From Methylobacter tundripaludum SV96 (lineage in GTDB: Bacteria > Pseudomonadota > Gammaproteobacteria > Methylococcales > Methylomonadaceae), in NCBI RefSeq assembly GCF_000190755.2, contig NZ_JH109152.1, positions 186,001 through 250,000 of the forward strand: DNA of 64,000 nucleotides, read 5' to 3'. Within the stretch, counting starts at the first letter, position 1; each line of letters begins with the position of its first letter. Shown here piece by piece: positions 17,359-25,847 of the stretch. Under the pieces are notes generated by a model. That model worked only from the letters and a program-made list of their open reading frames with translations. It ran no database searches and was not told the origin of the DNA. Both the position numbers and the translations under genes were made by a program.

Positions 17359-17820
17359 CTACTCCTCACCTGGTACTCTTATATTTCTTGCATTCGGCAT
17401 TTCGAAGTCGGCAGGATTCCTGCTTGGTACACGCGCATCATAACTATTCGGCCCTGGAATCCTCCCCGTACCTTGCGAATGAGGTAGTACACGGTTAGCA
17501 GGCACATCAAATTCAACATAGCGATCACCTGCTGGAGGATTTCGATAGGCATCTGGATTCGCTGGGTCTGCTACCCTAGTCTGACCACCGCCACCTTCTT
17601 GGACACGTCCAGTTTGTCGCATCTTTGCCAATTCTTCTGGACTCATATGACGACCAACCGTTTTATTTTTAACATCCGAGGTACTTTTATCGTCACTTCT
17701 AACTTTTTTCCAAACCCATTTACATCCATCCCATACTTTCTTAATTACCCATTTAAATACATCGGATTTAGCGCTAAGTCCTTCAGGATCTACGTAATTA
17801 ATCGGATTCCCTCCGACAGA
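17359..17820 (-). pseudogene. Displaced RHS C-terminal tip with TreTu-like toxin domain
   Basis: The frame is open from hairpin B (17820) to the stop at 17359. It begins with the RHS core end YSVGGNPINYVDPEGLSAK, then a basic, tryptophan-rich linker, then the toxin domain from MSPEELAKMRQTGRVQEGGG through DRYVEFDVPANRVLPHSQG to FEMPNARNIRVPG. That domain is common at RHS protein ends and fits the TreTu type, proposed to be ADP-ribosyltransferase-like. No RHS repeats precede it, so it is an orphan tip. An internal ATG at 17646 could give a free 95-residue protein, but no clear ribosome site precedes it. In-frame codons and lack of stops suggest it is kept as a recombination donor. Confidence 0.6.
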
Positions 17821-17873
17821 GTAACTGGGGGCAGAGTAAACTTAAATTAACTTTACTCTGCCCCCAGTTACTC
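17819..17873. repeat. Long hairpin B bracketing a toxin/immunity cassette
   Basis: GTAACTGGGGGCAGAGTAAA at 17821-17840 pairs exactly with 17852-17871, and pairing extends two or three bases further out. The loop CTTAAATTAAC differs by one base from that of hairpin A. On the minus strand the outer arm supplies the TAA stop of the upstream immunity gene, and the inner arm abuts the codons for YSVGGNP of the RHS tip. The cassette junctions therefore coincide with the hairpin. Confidence 0.85.
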
Positions 17874-18269
17874 TTGTTTAAACTGCCTCAAGAGATCTAT
17901 ACCCTGATTTTGTATATCAATCTTCTGCTTGCTATCTAAAATTTCGTTATTTAGATTAGTGTGATTTGGATTGACCAATTTTAAGAGGTATAGAGCTTCG
18001 ACTTCTAATCCTATATTTTTAAACGCCATAGCCGCACCAAACAACGCAAAATTTACCCCCCTTCTTTTGGGGTAACTTTGAGCGTATCTTAGGTAAGCGT
18101 CAATAGCTTCCGCGTCTCGACCCAATTCATACAACGAGTCCGCATAGGCCATCATAAGATCTGGATCCTGCTTATCAGATTCGTTTAGTACTAAATAACT
18201 TTCAATAAACTCTGCATGTTTTTTTGCATTCACATTCTCCAACAGTATTCGTATGTCTTCATCATTCAT
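17868..18269 (-). CDS. TPR-like immunity candidate for the main RHS protein
   Basis: A 133-residue acidic, all-helical protein. Helix pairs such as DPDLMMAYADSLYELGRDAE followed by AIDAYLRYAQSYPKRRG fit tetratricopeptide repeats. I chose the ATG at 18269, five bases after the stop of the main RHS gene; a longer frame would overlap that gene by almost 200 bases. TPR-like proteins in this position are often toxin antidotes. Its last codon is followed by a TAA contributed by hairpin B, so the gene end may have been reshaped by cassette insertion. Confidence 0.6.
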   Translation of the reverse strand: MNDEDIRILLENVNAKKHAEFIESYLVLNESDKQDPDLMMAYADSLYELGRDAEAIDAYLRYAQSYPKRRGVNFALFGAAMAFKNIGLEVEALYLLKLVNPNHTNLNNEILDSKQKIDIQNQGIDLLRQFKQE

Positions 18270-18273
18270 AGAA

Positions 18274-21200
18274 TCACCAGTCTTCTCCTGTAGGGGACGG
18301 GTCACTTCCACCGCGACCACTTCTACCCTTTTTATCATGGTTGTCATTCTTTCGTCTCTCTGCCTCCGCAGGGTCTTTTGGTTTTTCCCTTCGTTCTTTA
18401 TTACGTTTTTCCCTATTCTTGAGTGGGTATTTTTCGGTCGGGCAACTTTCTCCTTCATCCGATACTGAATTCATAACAGCATTCTGCATAATACTGTTGG
18501 TTTTGATTAAAATGCCAATAGTAGTTGCAGGTATTACCGGATAATTTTGTTCACTTGTCGTAGAGTGAAGTCCGAATGGATCGGTTAATCCTATAGGGTT
18601 TTGGGAAGCATACCCATAAGTATTAACCCCACCCTCTAATCCAATCGGATCACTCTCAATATACCTACCCTTAGCTGGATCATAATCCCTGAAGTAATTA
18701 TAAAACAGCCCGGTTTCCACATCGTAATACTGCCCCGGAAACCTCAAATTAAAAACAAACATTCCCAGCCCGGAAGGATTCTGATCCGGCAGACTATTGC
18801 CGAAAGCTTCGGATTCCCAACTCCATACTACCCGATTGTCGTTGGGCCGGGTAATTTTTCTTGGGGTACCCAGATGGTCGGCGTGGATGTAGTAGATGTC
18901 GGCTGTGGCTGCGGGGTTTGCTGGGGTTGTCGGTTTCAGCACCGCCACCGGCAGGTCGCCCAACCAGATGATTTCCTGGATCAGCTGGCCTGTGGCGTCG
19001 TATTCGCCGGTCAGGTGGCCTTGTTCGTCGTAGAAAAACTGGGTGGTGTTTCCTGTGTTGGTTTTGCTGATGCGCTGGCCTAGGGCATCGTAGCCGTAGC
19101 TGGTGGTTTGCGCTGTTGTGGTGTTGGTGGTTGCGATGCGTCTTCCTGCCGCGTTGTAGCTGTAGTTGAAGGTGCCGTCGCCGGTCAGGTTGCCCGCCGG
19201 GTCGTAGCTGTAGCTGACGGTTTGTGCGCCGCTCTGGTTTTGCAGGCGGTTGCTGTTGGGATCGGTGCTGTAGCTGTAGAGGGTGGCGTTGTCTTTTATT
19301 TTTTCGTTGCGGTTGCCACTAAGGTCGTAGCTGTAGTCGGTGCGGCTGGTTTGTGGTTCGCCGCGTTGGCTGCCGGTCAGGCGGTCGAGTTGGTCGTATT
19401 GGTGCTGTTGGTTTAGGCTGGGGTTCAGGTCGTCGATGGCGCTGGTTTGCCGCCCTGCCGCGTCGTAGCCGTAGTAGCGGCTGTCGGGCAGTTGGCTTTG
19501 GGCGTCAAAGCCCATGCTGACGATGATGTTGCGTCCGGCGAGATCGTAAAAGCGTTCGTTCTGTTGGTTGTTGCCCCAGTTCCAGCCGTTGACTTGGCCG
19601 TCGGGTTCGTAGGTGATTTGGTTGATGACGGGCTGGCCGTTGCTGGTGATGGCGGTGATGCGGTTGCCGGTCCACTGGTATTCGATGCTTTGTCCTCCGG
19701 GGCTGAGGCTGGCGATGCGTTGCCCTGCGCTGTTGTAGCTGTGGCTGACGGTCAACGGGGTTGCACCGGTGCTTTGGGTTTTTCCGGTGATGCGGCCATG
19801 GCTGTCGTAGCCGTAACTTAAGCTGCTGTTGTTATTGCTTAAGCTGCACAGCCGGTTGATGCCGTTGGCGCAGTTGTCCCAGGTGTAGCTGACGGTTTGG
19901 TCGTCATAAGCGATCTTGCTGATGCGGTTGAGGCTGTCGTAGCTGTAGTTGGCGATCTTGCCTCGGGCATCGGTGCGGGTCTTGAGGTTTCCAGCGGGGT
20001 CGTGGTCGGCATCGGTGATGCCAGTGTCGGGGCTGGTTTGTTTCAGCAGGTTGCCCAAGCTGTCCACGCTGTAACGGGTGGTGAGGTTGCGTGGATCGGT
20101 GACGCCATTGACTTGTCCCAGGCTGTCATAGCTGATGTCGATTTGTCCTAATGTGCTGCCGATGACGGTCGGATGGGGTTCGAGCTGGCGTACCGGTTGG
20201 TTCAGGGCATCGTATTGGTACTGCCGGATGCGTCCGAGCGGGTCGGTGATCTGGGTCAGGTTGCCGTTGGCGTCGTATTGATAGGTGGTGATGGCCGGTA
20301 CCGAGAAGGTGGCGTTGATTGATTTTGCTTGATTCAGGGTGACGGTGCAGGTGGTTGCTGTGCCGGTGCATGCGCCGAACCAGCCGCCGAAGGTCGAGCC
20401 GGTTGCCGGTACGGCGGTTAGGGTGATTTGGGTGTTTGTTGCGAAACTGACGCTACAGGTCGCGCCGCAGTCGATGCCTGCGGGTGTGCTGGTGATGGTT
20501 CCGGTTCCTGATCCGGCTTTGGAGAAACTTAAGGTTTTAAACGCCGGTGCAAAGTCGGCGCTGACGTTTTGTGCCTGATCCATGGTAACGGTACAGGTGG
20601 TCGTGGTACCGGTGCAAGCGCCTGTCCAGCCTTTGAAGGTCGAGTCGGTTGCCGGTGTGGCTGTCAAAGTGACTGGAGTGCTCCAGTCGTAGATGCCGCT
20701 ACAGGTCGGGCCGCAGTCGATTCCTGCTGGCGAACTGGTGATAGCGCCGGTTCCGCTGCCGGTTTTAGCGGTGGTCAGTGTCATCTGCATCGGCGTAAAG
20801 CTGGCGGTGATGTTTTGGGCCTGGTCCATCGTTACGGTGCAGATGGCCGCCGTGCCGGTGCAAGCGCCGGACCAGCCCGCGAAAGTCGAGCCGGTTGCCG
20901 GTGCCGCCGCCAGGGTAACTGGAGTGCTCCAGTTATAAATGCCGCTACAGGTTACGCCGCAGTCGATGCCGGTCTGCAAGCTGGTGACGGTGCCGCTTCC
21001 TGTACCGGTTTTGGCGACGCTTAGTGTCATCTGCATCGGCGCGAAGTTGGCGGTGACGTTTTGCGTTTGGTTCATGGTCACGGTACAGGTGGTCGCTGTG
21101 CCGGTGCAAGCTCCGGACCAGCCATTGAAGGTCGAACCGGTTGCCGGTGTGGCGGTCAGGGTGACTAATGCGGCCGGTTTATGTGAATGCTCATCGTCCT

Positions 21201-21759
21201 CCTGCGCGTGCTCATGTTCTTTATTTTCATCTTTTCCTGAGTCGGCATGGTGGGATGCAAATTTCGGTGGATAGGTGGCGCTACAGGTGACGCCGCAATC
21301 GATGCCTGCCGGTGCGCTGGTGACGGTGCCCGTTCCTGACCCGGTTTTGTTGACGCTTAGTGTTATCGGCAGCAGTGCGGTTATGGCGGTGACGTTTTGC
21401 GCCTCTTTCATCGTGACGGTGCAGGTGGTGACGCTACCTTTGCAGGCCCCGCTCCAACCTTTGAATACCGACCCTGTCGCGACTGTCGCGGTCAAGGTGA
21501 CGCTGCTTTTGGTTTTGAACCCGGCGCTGCAGGCAGCACCGCAGTTGATGCCTGCAGGCGAGCTGGTGATGATTGCCTCGCCTGCTCCGGCTTTGGTTAT
21601 TTTTAGTTCTGACGTTTTGTCATTCTCTTTTGAATCATGGGTATTGTCATTTTTCTTTGAGTTATGAGTTTTGTCATCCGCCTGTGCAAGGCCGATTGTG
21701 AACAAGGTTGCCAGCAGCAAAACAGCCAACACGAAAACATTTTTTGTAGTCGATTTCAT
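18274..21759 (-). CDS. Secreted RHS protein with N-terminal bacterial-repeat domains
   Basis: A 1161-residue protein from the ATG at 21759, which has GGGAG just upstream and a clear signal peptide (residues 1-27, ending GLAQA). Five beta-repeats of about 75 residues follow (about 50-475), each with a paired-cysteine GIDCG..TCS motif, GW.GACTG and TCTVTM: the divergent InlB-B-like bacterial repeat. The second repeat carries a His/Asp/Glu-rich insert (KEHEHAQEDDEHSHK). YD-repeats then run to about 950, followed by the RHS core (HADHLGTPRKITRPNDN, DYDPAKGRYIESDPIGLEGG) ending at DPFGL. The remaining 90 or so residues are a variable, Lys/Arg-rich tip. A Sec signal and adhesive repeats suggest surface export rather than delivery by a VgrG-type spike. 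Confidence 0.85.
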   Translation of the reverse strand: MKSTTKNVFVLAVLLLATLFTIGLAQADDKTHNSKKNDNTHDSKENDKTSELKITKAGAGEAIITSSPAGINCGAACSAGFKTKSSVTLTATVATGSVFKGWSGACKGSVTTCTVTMKEAQNVTAITALLPITLSVNKTGSGTGTVTSAPAGIDCGVTCSATYPPKFASHHADSGKDENKEHEHAQEDDEHSHKPAALVTLTATPATGSTFNGWSGACTGTATTCTVTMNQTQNVTANFAPMQMTLSVAKTGTGSGTVTSLQTGIDCGVTCSGIYNWSTPVTLAAAPATGSTFAGWSGACTGTAAICTVTMDQAQNITASFTPMQMTLTTAKTGSGTGAITSSPAGIDCGPTCSGIYDWSTPVTLTATPATDSTFKGWTGACTGTTTTCTVTMDQAQNVSADFAPAFKTLSFSKAGSGTGTITSTPAGIDCGATCSVSFATNTQITLTAVPATGSTFGGWFGACTGTATTCTVTLNQAKSINATFSVPAITTYQYDANGNLTQITDPLGRIRQYQYDALNQPVRQLEPHPTVIGSTLGQIDISYDSLGQVNGVTDPRNLTTRYSVDSLGNLLKQTSPDTGITDADHDPAGNLKTRTDARGKIANYSYDSLNRISKIAYDDQTVSYTWDNCANGINRLCSLSNNNSSLSYGYDSHGRITGKTQSTGATPLTVSHSYNSAGQRIASLSPGGQSIEYQWTGNRITAITSNGQPVINQITYEPDGQVNGWNWGNNQQNERFYDLAGRNIIVSMGFDAQSQLPDSRYYGYDAAGRQTSAIDDLNPSLNQQHQYDQLDRLTGSQRGEPQTSRTDYSYDLSGNRNEKIKDNATLYSYSTDPNSNRLQNQSGAQTVSYSYDPAGNLTGDGTFNYSYNAAGRRIATTNTTTAQTTSYGYDALGQRISKTNTGNTTQFFYDEQGHLTGEYDATGQLIQEIIWLGDLPVAVLKPTTPANPAATADIYYIHADHLGTPRKITRPNDNRVVWSWESEAFGNSLPDQNPSGLGMFVFNLRFPGQYYDVETGLFYNYFRDYDPAKGRYIESDPIGLEGGVNTYGYASQNPIGLTDPFGLHSTTSEQNYPVIPATTIGILIKTNSIMQNAVMNSVSDEGESCPTEKYPLKNREKRNKERREKPKDPAEAERRKNDNHDKKGRSGRGGSDPSPTGEDW

Positions 21760-21769
21760 GACGGCTCCC

Positions 21770-24040
21770 TTATTGCGGCAAAACAAGATTTTGCAGACGC
21801 GACAGCGCGTCATAGACTCGACTTTGAGTGCGGGCCAGTTGTCCGCCGGGGTCGTATGCCTCTTCCTTGATCCGGTTGCCCATGGCGTCCAGGGTATAGG
21901 TCAGGGTGTTGCCCAGATTGTCTTGGGTTTTTATCAGGCGATGGGCCGCGTCGTAGCTATAAGCCAGATAGGCGCCATCGGGACGGGTGACACGGGTGAC
22001 TTGGCCTGCGGGGTCGTAGCTGTAGATGGTGGTTTCACCGCCTGCATCGAGTGAGGTGAGCCGTTGGCGAACATCGTAAGCCATTTTCATCACCAGCCCG
22101 TTAGAATCGGTGAGTTCTTCCAGCTGGCCGTTTGCGGAGTAGCGGGTCAGTCGGGTGATGTGACCGAGGGCGTCGGTGATTTGCATGAGTTGACCGCGAC
22201 AGCCTAGCTGTCCGCCTTGGCAAGCCGCATCGGCGGGGTAATAGTCGTAGGTGGTCAGATCGGACACATCGGTGCGCGGGCCGTCTTCGACTTTCTGCAG
22301 TAATACGCCGGGAACGGCGGAATAGGTGTAGGCGGTGTTCCAGCTGCGCGTGGTGTTGGCGGACAAGTCTGTGATGGTCTTTTGGGTGATGTCGCCTTGG
22401 CTGTTATAAGCGTAGGTGGTTTGCTGGTTGCCGTTGGTGATTTGTACCGGCAGGCGGAAGGTTGGGTGCCAGACGGTGGTGATCGTGCGGGTTGCCTGCG
22501 TGGTCGCTCCGCTTGATGTCAGGCCTTCGGTGCGGCTAGTTTCGAGGTTGCGGGTTAAATCATAAGTGTAATTGGTCCGATTGCCGTTGAAGTCGGTGCG
22601 GCTGGCGACATTGCCGTTGGCGTCGTAGGTCAAGTTATTGGCCGCCGCGGCGCAACCTGAGCCGGCCGGCTGGCTTTGGCCGGTGCTCTTGACTACGCCC
22701 AACACGGTCTGGAAAGTCTGGGAGTAGACCGAACCCAGCGGGGCGGTGATGCTGGTGCTAAGCGGGTTACCGTTGACGTCGGTGGAGTAGGTAAGCTGGT
22801 ATTTCTCGACCCCGCCAGCATGCTCAGTGGAAATCGCCTTGCCAGTCGCGTCGTACTGGTAGGTGGCGTAACGCGCACCGTTCTCGTCAATAACGCCGGT
22901 CAAAGCGTTGGGCAAGTCGGCGCCCGCGGTGTTGGAAGGTTCGTTGTAAAGGTAGTTGCGAGCCTTGCTATCAGGGTAGATTACCGAGGTTAGGTTGGAT
23001 ATCTGTGGAAGTTGTCTCAGTGCGTCGTAGGCGTATCTGTAAAGCCCGCCGACCGGATCCGTCAGGGTGACCAGGCGCCCAGCCGTGTCATACGTGAAAT
23101 TCAAACTGTGACCGAAGGGGTCGGCGACCCTGATCAGAAGGTTGGCACGCGGCGCGACGGTCGTCGGGGTAGCAGCGTCGCTGTAAGTCAGCGTCTGAGT
23201 AACACCAGCGCGGCTCTTGATAATAAGCAGCTTGCCGTCGGCGTCGTAAGTCTCCTCTGAGTCGTCTTCGCTGGTGTATCGCCAGCCGGTCAGGCCACCA
23301 ACGCTATCGGTGAGGCGGACGAGGCGCGATACGATGTCGCTGTCGGCTATCCAATTATTTCCAGACTGCACGAAATACAATATGCTCCCGTTCGGGCGGC
23401 TTAGCACCGCAGTACTCCCGGATACGTCGATCCTTTGGAAGTATGCGAATCTCACATGAGCGACATTGTGGGGCTCAAAACTGTTATAGCTTCTGAAGAA
23501 CACCAGACCGGATGACCAATGCCCGGAGTAGTCGGTTGTAGTTTGAAACTTGTTACCTATCCCTGGGTTGACAGGATTGCCAACGGATGTGCATGTTTGG
23601 CCGCGGTTCTTGTCAGTCTTGGGCGACTTGTAAGGGAGACACTTCCAAACTTGATCGACGTAACCTCCACGGTATCCATCAGGACAAGTGGCGGCACGGC
23701 CGAGGGATGCTTCAGCAGGTCCATCTTTATAGAGACACATCGCTCCAGCCGTCGTCTTACTGAAGAGCTGAAGATAACCATCCCACCCGGGCTTGTCGGT
23801 ATAATAATAGACGTGAGGCGCGCAGTCCGCCGCGACTGCGCGCGGCATGTCAGAAAGCAGAAAGCTGATCGCATCTGCGATCGACTGATCCCTCGTGGCG
23901 GCATTTCCTCGGCCTCCGTCGGGTCCTTGCCAAGTGTAGCCTACCGTCACAGGATCAATGATCGGTTCTACCGCCCCGGCAGTGATCTGAAAAAAAGCGC
24001 CAAAAATCAGCAGAATAAATGGTATCCCCCTTAAGCGCAT
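21770..24040 (-). CDS. RHS shell protein with DUF6531-like N-terminal region, no core
   Basis: A 756-residue protein from the ATG at 24040, chosen because it opens a signal peptide (RLRGIPFILLIFGAFFQITAG); an upstream in-frame ATG adds 33 polar residues. Residues about 145-230 (GNPVNPGIGNKFQTTTDYSG, then FFRSYNSFEPHN) resemble the DUF6531 start of RHS/YD proteins. From there YD-repeats continue to the end (YSYDPAGQVTRVTRPDG). It stops at LSRLQNLVLPQ without the RHS core or a toxin tip. The next RHS gene starts ten bases after its stop, so the two are co-transcribed. They may form one shell from two chains, or the gene may be a split ancestor. Confidence 0.8.
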   Translation of the reverse strand: MRLRGIPFILLIFGAFFQITAGAVEPIIDPVTVGYTWQGPDGGRGNAATRDQSIADAISFLLSDMPRAVAADCAPHVYYYTDKPGWDGYLQLFSKTTAGAMCLYKDGPAEASLGRAATCPDGYRGGYVDQVWKCLPYKSPKTDKNRGQTCTSVGNPVNPGIGNKFQTTTDYSGHWSSGLVFFRSYNSFEPHNVAHVRFAYFQRIDVSGSTAVLSRPNGSILYFVQSGNNWIADSDIVSRLVRLTDSVGGLTGWRYTSEDDSEETYDADGKLLIIKSRAGVTQTLTYSDAATPTTVAPRANLLIRVADPFGHSLNFTYDTAGRLVTLTDPVGGLYRYAYDALRQLPQISNLTSVIYPDSKARNYLYNEPSNTAGADLPNALTGVIDENGARYATYQYDATGKAISTEHAGGVEKYQLTYSTDVNGNPLSTSITAPLGSVYSQTFQTVLGVVKSTGQSQPAGSGCAAAANNLTYDANGNVASRTDFNGNRTNYTYDLTRNLETSRTEGLTSSGATTQATRTITTVWHPTFRLPVQITNGNQQTTYAYNSQGDITQKTITDLSANTTRSWNTAYTYSAVPGVLLQKVEDGPRTDVSDLTTYDYYPADAACQGGQLGCRGQLMQITDALGHITRLTRYSANGQLEELTDSNGLVMKMAYDVRQRLTSLDAGGETTIYSYDPAGQVTRVTRPDGAYLAYSYDAAHRLIKTQDNLGNTLTYTLDAMGNRIKEEAYDPGGQLARTQSRVYDALSRLQNLVLPQ

Positions 24041-24139
24041 GACGCCCGCCTTCGGGGTATGGTGCTCATACCAAAGCGAGGAGCAGGACAATAGAGGACA
24101 GTCCACGTTTTTTTGCGCTGATTGATTTCGGATTTTCAT

Positions 24140-24443
24140 TTAAATTCCCAAGCTCTGCCGTTGTTAATCAACATGCAGTTAGGATAAAACATAAAATGGC
24201 CGCTGTATGTCGGTCAAAGCTGAAATATTTGTAAGCCACAAGAGGCTCTCAGCGTAGCGAGCGAGATACGGGATAAATAATGGGGTTAAATTCAGGATTG
24301 TTCCTTATTTTCCGGAGCCGGAATCCGGTAAATAAAAACCCCCTTCAGGGTAGGTGGATGGCCGGCTAAATCAATCGGCTCCGGATGTCTTGGTGAATAA
24401 AGTTTTCAGTAATAAACCATTCACTAAGTCTATGAAGTCTGAA
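24140..24443. other. Intergenic region sharing a repeat with 11.36 kb
   Basis: No gene is supported. Bases 24278-24330 match 11359-11410, the flank of the TerB relic. It lies between the RHS locus and a small membrane-protein gene and probably holds the RHS promoter, which I cannot define. Confidence 0.5.
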
Positions 24444-24749
24444 TCAAATGATTTCAAAAGAGAAAACCACTGTAATTAGTGTCATTGAAATTAACCCTAA
24501 TAAGAAAATCATTTCAGCCCAACGCTCCAGACCTTCAGTGCATCGGTCTAAACGAAGCGATGAAAATGAAAGCAAGGCGCTAATCATGAACAATAAACTA
24601 TCAATAGCTAAAGCTTTATCGATTAAGTAGTTGGCTAGTCCTGGAGCCATGCTTTTAACGATACTGATGACCATGATACAGACACCAACCATGGTCGCAG
24701 AATTCGGTAAGATGTGGTGAGAGAGATCACGGGAATTATTGTTTTTCAT
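24444..24749 (-). CDS. Small three-helix membrane protein
   Basis: A 101-residue protein with three hydrophobic segments (about residues 20-33, 47-62 and 80-98) and a polar loop LRLDRCTEGLERWAEM between the last two. It starts three bases after the TerB-like gene upstream, so the two are probably one operon. I recognise no family. The compact overlap-like spacing and hydrophobic pattern support a real gene. Confidence 0.6.
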   Translation of the reverse strand: MKNNNSRDLSHHILPNSATMVGVCIMVISIVKSMAPGLANYLIDKALAIDSLLFMISALLSFSSLRLDRCTEGLERWAEMIFLLGLISMTLITVVFSFEII

Positions 24750-24752
24750 AAT

Positions 24753-25208
24753 TTAAGATATGGCCGGTTCTAGCCGGTTCTTCGCCATAATAAAAGCGGT
24801 ATGAGGGACATGTAAAAGGTCTGCAATTTTTCGCACCAGGTATTCTTCGTTCATATCCAATACGCCATCAATAAAAGCAATTTTCCATAGCGATTCAATT
24901 AATCGGACTTTTTGCTCCAGACTGTATTCCTTATTGATTAAGGAAGTAAATTGAAAATAATCCGTCGCCTGTTTTCTTTGTTGTTCAGCCAACTCAATTA
25001 AAGAGGTTGCTTGTTCAGCGGTTAAGGAAAAATTCTGATGGACCAAGGATAAAATAACCTCCTGTTCTTTTGGGTCAACTTTATCGTCCATATACATCAT
25101 TTCCAGGAATAAGACGACGGTCGCAAGTTGCAGCTTTTCTTCTAAAGTGTTTTCCGATGCTGAAAGTGCAATATGTTGCGTGAAAAAGAGTTTGATCTGG
25201 TTAAGCAT
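24753..25208 (-). CDS. TerB-like (tellurite resistance/DUF533-like) protein
   Basis: A 151-residue all-helical protein matching the TerB fold. After an N-terminal helix come FLEMMYMDDKVDPKEQEVIL and later IAFIDGVLDMNEEYLVRKIA, the two acidic metal-site helices typical of TerB domains. TerB proteins bind metal at the inner membrane face and are tied to stress and tellurite responses, but many copies have no shown role. A damaged relic of the 5' part of the same gene lies at 11.4-11.5 kb. Confidence 0.8.
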   Translation of the reverse strand: MLNQIKLFFTQHIALSASENTLEEKLQLATVVLFLEMMYMDDKVDPKEQEVILSLVHQNFSLTAEQATSLIELAEQQRKQATDYFQFTSLINKEYSLEQKVRLIESLWKIAFIDGVLDMNEEYLVRKIADLLHVPHTAFIMAKNRLEPAIS

Positions 25209-25238
25209 TTTTAAATAATTCCATTGCCATCACGATAT

Positions 25239-25577
25239 TTACTTCGCTGAATTCATGACATCAAGATTACTTTGTGCCGCAGAATGCCCATGATCTGCGG
25301 CTTGCTGGTATAACTCAAGCGCTTTGGCTTCATCCCTGGGTACGCCCAGCCCATTTTCATAAATATAAGCGAGGTTGTATTGCGCATCAGGATCCCCCGC
25401 TTGAGCTTCTCTTTGCCACTGGGCAATCCTGTCTTCCGACACGATTGCCACAGGGGGCACCGTTTTTTTTGCCTGGATGTTGTCTGCGGCCTTTTCAGTG
25501 CAAGCTGCGAGTGACATCGCAGTTACTGCAACGATGGCAATGGGAATGAGGTTTATGGGTTTGTAAAGTAATGTCAT
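25239..25577 (-). CDS. Sel1-repeat lipoprotein
   Basis: A 112-residue lipoprotein. The leader ends in the lipobox SLAAC at residues about 22-26. One to one and a half Sel1-like repeats follow: DPDAQYNLAYIYENGLGVPR, then DEAKALELYQQAADHGHSAAQ. Such short periplasmic proteins usually serve in protein-protein contacts or envelope stress responses. It is 30 bases upstream of the TerB-like gene in the same direction and may begin that operon. Confidence 0.8.
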   Translation of the reverse strand: MTLLYKPINLIPIAIVAVTAMSLAACTEKAADNIQAKKTVPPVAIVSEDRIAQWQREAQAGDPDAQYNLAYIYENGLGVPRDEAKALELYQQAADHGHSAAQSNLDVMNSAK

Positions 25578-25847
25578 GGTTTAGCTCCGTTAAAGAATCG
25601 AAATCAACACAGTGGAATTTGCCGGTAACTTATTGTTGGGTTTACGGTCTAAATTTAGCGGTATTATTCCTTTTGTTCATATTGGCGAGAATAGGTGTTT
25701 TTGCCTATGTAGCCAAAAGTACAATAGCTTCTCATCGGAAAAGAGAAGCTAATCATACAATGAGTAGAACGCTGGAATCACCGGTTAGATCTGACAAACA
25801 CCTGATTATTACAAAACCTGGAAAATAAGATTGCCAACCTCGCAATA

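Noticed and set aside
18874-20151. Long valine/glycine-rich frames opposite the RHS repeats
   Set aside because: They arise from the periodic codon use of RHS repeats on the minus strand and show no domain.
20339-21667. Regular DNA repeats that could suggest a CRISPR or tandem array
   Set aside because: Spacing is about 225 bases and follows the five protein repeats of the RHS N-terminal region; there are no uniform short repeats or spacers.
13311-24040. Type VI secretion link of the RHS proteins
   Set aside because: No VgrG, PAAR, Hcp or EagR-type gene is in the window, and the two main RHS proteins carry Sec signals.
25571-25828. 85-codon frame with one hydrophobic segment on the plus strand
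   Set aside because: Its start lies inside the start of the Sel1-type gene on the other strand, it has no ribosome site and no recognisable feature; it fills a promoter gap.
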